Origin: Nocardioides aurantiacus
GTDB taxonomy: Bacteria > Actinomycetota > Actinomycetes > Propionibacteriales > Nocardioidaceae
Direction: 5' to 3'
DNA: 64,000 nucleotides
NCBI RefSeq assembly: GCF_003752505.1
Contig: NZ_RKHO01000001.1
Coordinates: 1,488,001-1,552,000 of the forward strand
How positions within the stretch are numbered: the stretch's first letter is position 1; every line of letters begins with the position of its first letter. The position numbers and the translations under genes are program-made. Below, piece by piece: positions 61,356 through 64,000 of this stretch. Below the pieces are notes generated by a model, which had not been told where the DNA came from, ran no database searches, and saw only the letters and a list, made by a program, of their open reading frames with translations.

Positions 61356-63743
61356 TCAGGGCGCCGCCGTGGCCCCGTCCGTGGTCGGCGCGGTCTGGCT
61401 CTCCCCCTCGGCCGGTGCGTCGGTGGGGGTCGGGGTGGGCGACCCGCCCTCGGTCGTCGTGCCGCTCGTGGGGGTGGGGGACGGGGACGTGCTCGGCGCG
61501 GACGACCCGGTCCCTCCCGGGGACTCGGGGTACTCCGGGGCCTCGGGATCGGCGGGCGTCGTGCCGGACGGGGATGCGGACGGGCTGGGTGAGCTGCTCG
61601 CCGTGGCCGACGCCGTCCCGGCCGCCACCGGTGGCGCGCTGCCCAGGATGGCGACGATCTCGGCCTTGAACCCCTCGAGCCGCGCCGCGACCTCCGCGAG
61701 CGGGTAGGAGGTGATGGTGCGGCCGAGCTCGATCAGCCGGCCCCAGACCTCGCCCAGGGCGAGCAGCTGCTCCTCGCCCGGCTCGCTCGCCACCGAGAGC
61801 ACCAGCTGGTTGGCGATGGCGGCGGTGATGCAGCGGTAGCAGTCGTAGTTGGCGGCGACCGCGAGGTTCTGCGGGACGATCACCCGCGCGTCGTCCATCA
61901 CCAGCACGACCTGGAACGCGACGGCGACGGTCACGCAGTCGGAGCACGACGCGTAGGCGCGGGCCTCGTTGACCTGGAGCACCTCGTCGCCCTCGGCCCA
62001 CACCAGGGCGAACGCGACGTCGTAGGACACGCTGTCGTCGCGCGTGTTGACGGCCAGGGCCTGGTTGTCGCCCTCGGAGGGCGGGAGCGGCCGGTCGAAG
62101 GGGAACACCCACGGCTGCTCCGCGCCGTCGCCCGCCCCGCTCGCCCCGTCGCCGGTCCCGGCGCCCGCGTCGCTGCGGACGAGCACCATCGCCAGTCGCG
62201 GCTCGGCCTTCGTGGGCAGCCGCTCGCCCTTCCCGAAGGTCGCGGCCAGCGGGTCGGAGCCCGCCAGGCGCCGCTCGGCGGCGGCCCCCGTGACCGAGGC
62301 CGAGGCGGCCGGGGCGGCCTCGACGGCCGGGCCCCTCACCGCGCCGGGCAGAGCAGCGGTCAGCAGGCCCTTCTCGTCGGGTCCGATGGGGCGGTAGGCG
62401 CCCGGGCGCGGAGCCCAGGCGAAGGACAGGAAGATCGCGACGGCGGCCACGAGCGCCACGGCGGCGGTCCGGCGGCCGACGGAGCCGCGGCTCCAGGCCA
62501 CCAGCCCGGTGCTCCACCGCAGCACGAGGCGCCCGAGGATCATCCCGCCGGCCACGACGGGCAGGACGACGGCCAGCACCTGGACCACCTGGGCGGCGAC
62601 GTCGACGGGGTCGCCCTGGGACCAGGCGGCGCCGACGGCCGAGGAGCTGTCGCCCATCGCGGCCCAGGCGGAGCCGACCAGTCGCGGGAAGGCCTTGACG
62701 AGCGTGAAGAGCATGAAGGCCATGAGCGGCACGGTCACCAGCACCCAGGCGGTGATGACGACCCGTGCCCAGGGCTTGAGCACGCGGTTCTCGTCGTCGC
62801 GCCAGTGGTGGGGCAGCAGGCCCAGGAGCGTGGGCCGGATCCGCTGGTAGAGGTCGGGGACGCCGGTGAGGTCGGCGAGGACGTGGTAGCCGTCGAAGCG
62901 CAGCAGGGGCATCAGCTGCTGCACCATCTGCAGGACCTGCGTGGCCACGAGGAGCAGCAGGGCGTCCCAGCCGGTGGCCCACCAGCCGACGAAGGTGAGC
63001 ACCACGACGACGGCGTTGAAGTAGAGCCCTCCCAGGTCCGTGCGCAGCCGGCCTCCGCGGGGGAGGCGGTAGCTGTCGGTCACGTCGGTGTAGAACGCCG
63101 GCCAGACGAGGTAGAGGCCGGCGCCGATCACCCCGGGCACCGCACCGCCGTAGCGGGCGGCAGCGGCGTGACCGAACTCGTGGAAGCCACCCGACAGCAC
63201 GGTCACCACGAAGACCAGGAGCAGCAGGTGGGGCCGCTGGAAGGCGTCGTACGCCGCCGGGGCCAGCCCGTGCCGGAAGAAGACCCACCCGGTGACGGCC
63301 AGGAAGGCCAGCACCACCGCACCCATGACGCTCGGTCGGAAGAGGATCCGGAACGGGTCGGTGATGCGGCGTGTGGCGGCAGGGTCGGTGACCTTGAACC
63401 GCATCTTCAGCCCGAGCAGGGGGTCGGAGCGCTTCAGGGCCGGCTCGCTGCCGTCGGCCAGCTTCAGCAGGCCCAGCGGCCGGAGCTGTTGGTCGACCAG
63501 CGTGGCGACGACCTCGGGGGTCACCTCACGGCGCACACGCTCGCGCACCCGGGCGGCGACCTCCTCCGGGCTGCTGTGGCCGTCGATGGCGTCGAGGACG
63601 GCGTACAGCAGCGGCGTGAGCTGGAGCGTCTGGCCGTCGCCGCGTCGCACCAGTGCAGGTGGGGTCCGGTAGCCGGACCCCACCATGGTCCCGAGCAGCT
63701 GGAGGCCGTCGGCGCGCGCCGGCGCGTCGACGAGCGCGGTCAC
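61356..63743 (-). CDS. RRE/PqqD-domain M50 metalloprotease with C-terminal CxxC domain
   Basis: 795 residues. Residues about 10-95 (LQLTPLLYAVLDAIDGHSS and on, VDQQLRPLGLL) look like a PqqD-type RiPP-recognition domain. The M50 site-2-protease core (about 130-360) has the zinc motif GGFHEFGHAAAARYGG and the second-ligand motif LLRFDGYHVLADLTG among six or more helices; more helices follow near 395-440. An exported-looking domain (about 545-690) contains YASCSDCVTVAVAFQ and NYDCYRCITAAIANQ, two CxxC pairs 38 residues apart. The last 80 residues are a Ser/Pro/Thr-rich tail. GTG overlaps the upstream gene's stop by four bases. Peptide substrate unknown. Confidence 0.82.
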   Translation of the reverse strand: MTALVDAPARADGLQLLGTMVGSGYRTPPALVRRGDGQTLQLTPLLYAVLDAIDGHSSPEEVAARVRERVRREVTPEVVATLVDQQLRPLGLLKLADGSEPALKRSDPLLGLKMRFKVTDPAATRRITDPFRILFRPSVMGAVVLAFLAVTGWVFFRHGLAPAAYDAFQRPHLLLLVFVVTVLSGGFHEFGHAAAARYGGAVPGVIGAGLYLVWPAFYTDVTDSYRLPRGGRLRTDLGGLYFNAVVVVLTFVGWWATGWDALLLLVATQVLQMVQQLMPLLRFDGYHVLADLTGVPDLYQRIRPTLLGLLPHHWRDDENRVLKPWARVVITAWVLVTVPLMAFMLFTLVKAFPRLVGSAWAAMGDSSSAVGAAWSQGDPVDVAAQVVQVLAVVLPVVAGGMILGRLVLRWSTGLVAWSRGSVGRRTAAVALVAAVAIFLSFAWAPRPGAYRPIGPDEKGLLTAALPGAVRGPAVEAAPAASASVTGAAAERRLAGSDPLAATFGKGERLPTKAEPRLAMVLVRSDAGAGTGDGASGAGDGAEQPWVFPFDRPLPPSEGDNQALAVNTRDDSVSYDVAFALVWAEGDEVLQVNEARAYASCSDCVTVAVAFQVVLVMDDARVIVPQNLAVAANYDCYRCITAAIANQLVLSVASEPGEEQLLALGEVWGRLIELGRTITSYPLAEVAARLEGFKAEIVAILGSAPPVAAGTASATASSSPSPSASPSGTTPADPEAPEYPESPGGTGSSAPSTSPSPTPTSGTTTEGGSPTPTPTDAPAEGESQTAPTTDGATAAP

Positions 63744-64000
63744 GGCGCCGTGGTGGGCGTGCCCTGGTCGCCGGTGCCGGCCGACGTGGTGTCGGCCGGG
63801 GCCTCAGTCGGGGTCTCGGCCGGGGCCGGGGCCTCTGCGGGAGCCGGGTCGGTCGCGGCAGCGTCGCCGGTCGCGTCGGTGCCGTCCGCCGAGGCGGTGT
63901 CGGTGTCCGGCGGCTCGATCGAGCCCTGGTCGATGGCCGAGGTCTGCTCCGAGACCGCGTCGGCGGAGCCGGTGATCGACTGCGTGATGATGGCGTCCTG
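63740..64000 (-). CDS. C-terminal end of an unidentified gene co-translated with the M50 protease (5' end outside window)
   Basis: 86 residues up to the stop at 63740-63742. The first part, QDAIITQSITGSADAVSEQTSA, is helical and polar; the rest is a Pro/Ala/Glu/Thr-rich tail (PAPAEAPAPAETPTEAPA) of the same style as the tail of the M50 protein. The stop TGA lies in the protease GTG (GTGA), so the two are translationally coupled. No domain can be named from this part. Confidence 0.75.
   Translation of the reverse strand, partial: QDAIITQSITGSADAVSEQTSAIDQGSIEPPDTDTASADGTDATGDAAATDPAPAEAPAPAETPTEAPADTTSAGTGDQGTPTTAP

Overview
The window is high-GC DNA from an actinobacterium. GTG starts are frequent, neighbouring genes often overlap by 1-4 bases, and RbpA, WhiA, OpcA, F420-type luciferase-like oxidoreductases and leaderless promoters are all present. 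Gene order and protein style best fit Nocardioides or a close relative (inference, not tested by search). Almost every base lies in a gene. No rRNA, tRNA or CRISPR array was recognised, and no stretch over 300 bases lacks a gene.

Layout. 1-13.5 kb: end of a peptide-type ABC ATPase, then rarA and a conserved translation/cell-wall/shikimate run: two small membrane proteins, alaS, ruvX, mltG, aroE, a prepilin peptidase, aroC, aroK, aroB, aroQ. 13.5-34 kb is accessory: an orphan LuxR-type regulator; an acyl-CoA-dehydrogenase-like / PIG-L-methyltransferase / glycosyltransferase operon of unknown product; a dienelactone hydrolase; a zinc metallopeptidase with a flavin reductase; an AbiEi-like HTH protein; two CoA-ester lyases; dps; gnd; SRPBCC proteins; and a glutamine-synthetase-like gene overlapping a C39-like protein. 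34-46.9 kb is core: an MBL hydrolase divergent from uvrA (with a LexA-type box), a Rieske lipoprotein, a universal stress protein divergent from uvrC, then rapZ-yvcK-whiA, gap-pgk-tpiA, secG, rbpA. 48.2-56.3 kb (minus strand) is the pentose phosphate block tkt-tal-pgi-zwf-opcA-pgl. 56.5-61.3 kb holds haem o/a synthesis (ctaB, ctaA) with an ABC exporter. 61.3-64 kb holds a large M50 metalloprotease with an N-terminal RRE/PqqD-like domain and the end of the gene before it.

How the genes work together. gap, pgk and tpiA supply lower glycolysis; zwf, opcA, pgl, gnd, tal, tkt and pgi make a complete pentose phosphate cycle; the aro genes use erythrose 4-phosphate from that cycle downstream of DAHP synthase. 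RapZ, YvcK and WhiA form the usual conserved trio behind uvrC.

Most unusual structures. (1) Between rbpA and pgl, an AbiEi/nuclease-like gene broken by one amber codon sits between two mirror-image arrays, each of four 32-bp repeats; the outermost unit of each array carries the same variant base. (2) The RRE-M50 protease has a C-terminal domain with two CxxC pairs. (3) The dehydrogenase/PIG-L-methyltransferase/glycosyltransferase operon has no obvious product. (4) At least 14 start codons lie 6-8 bases after a TANNNT box, several with the box made from the upstream gene's stop codon.
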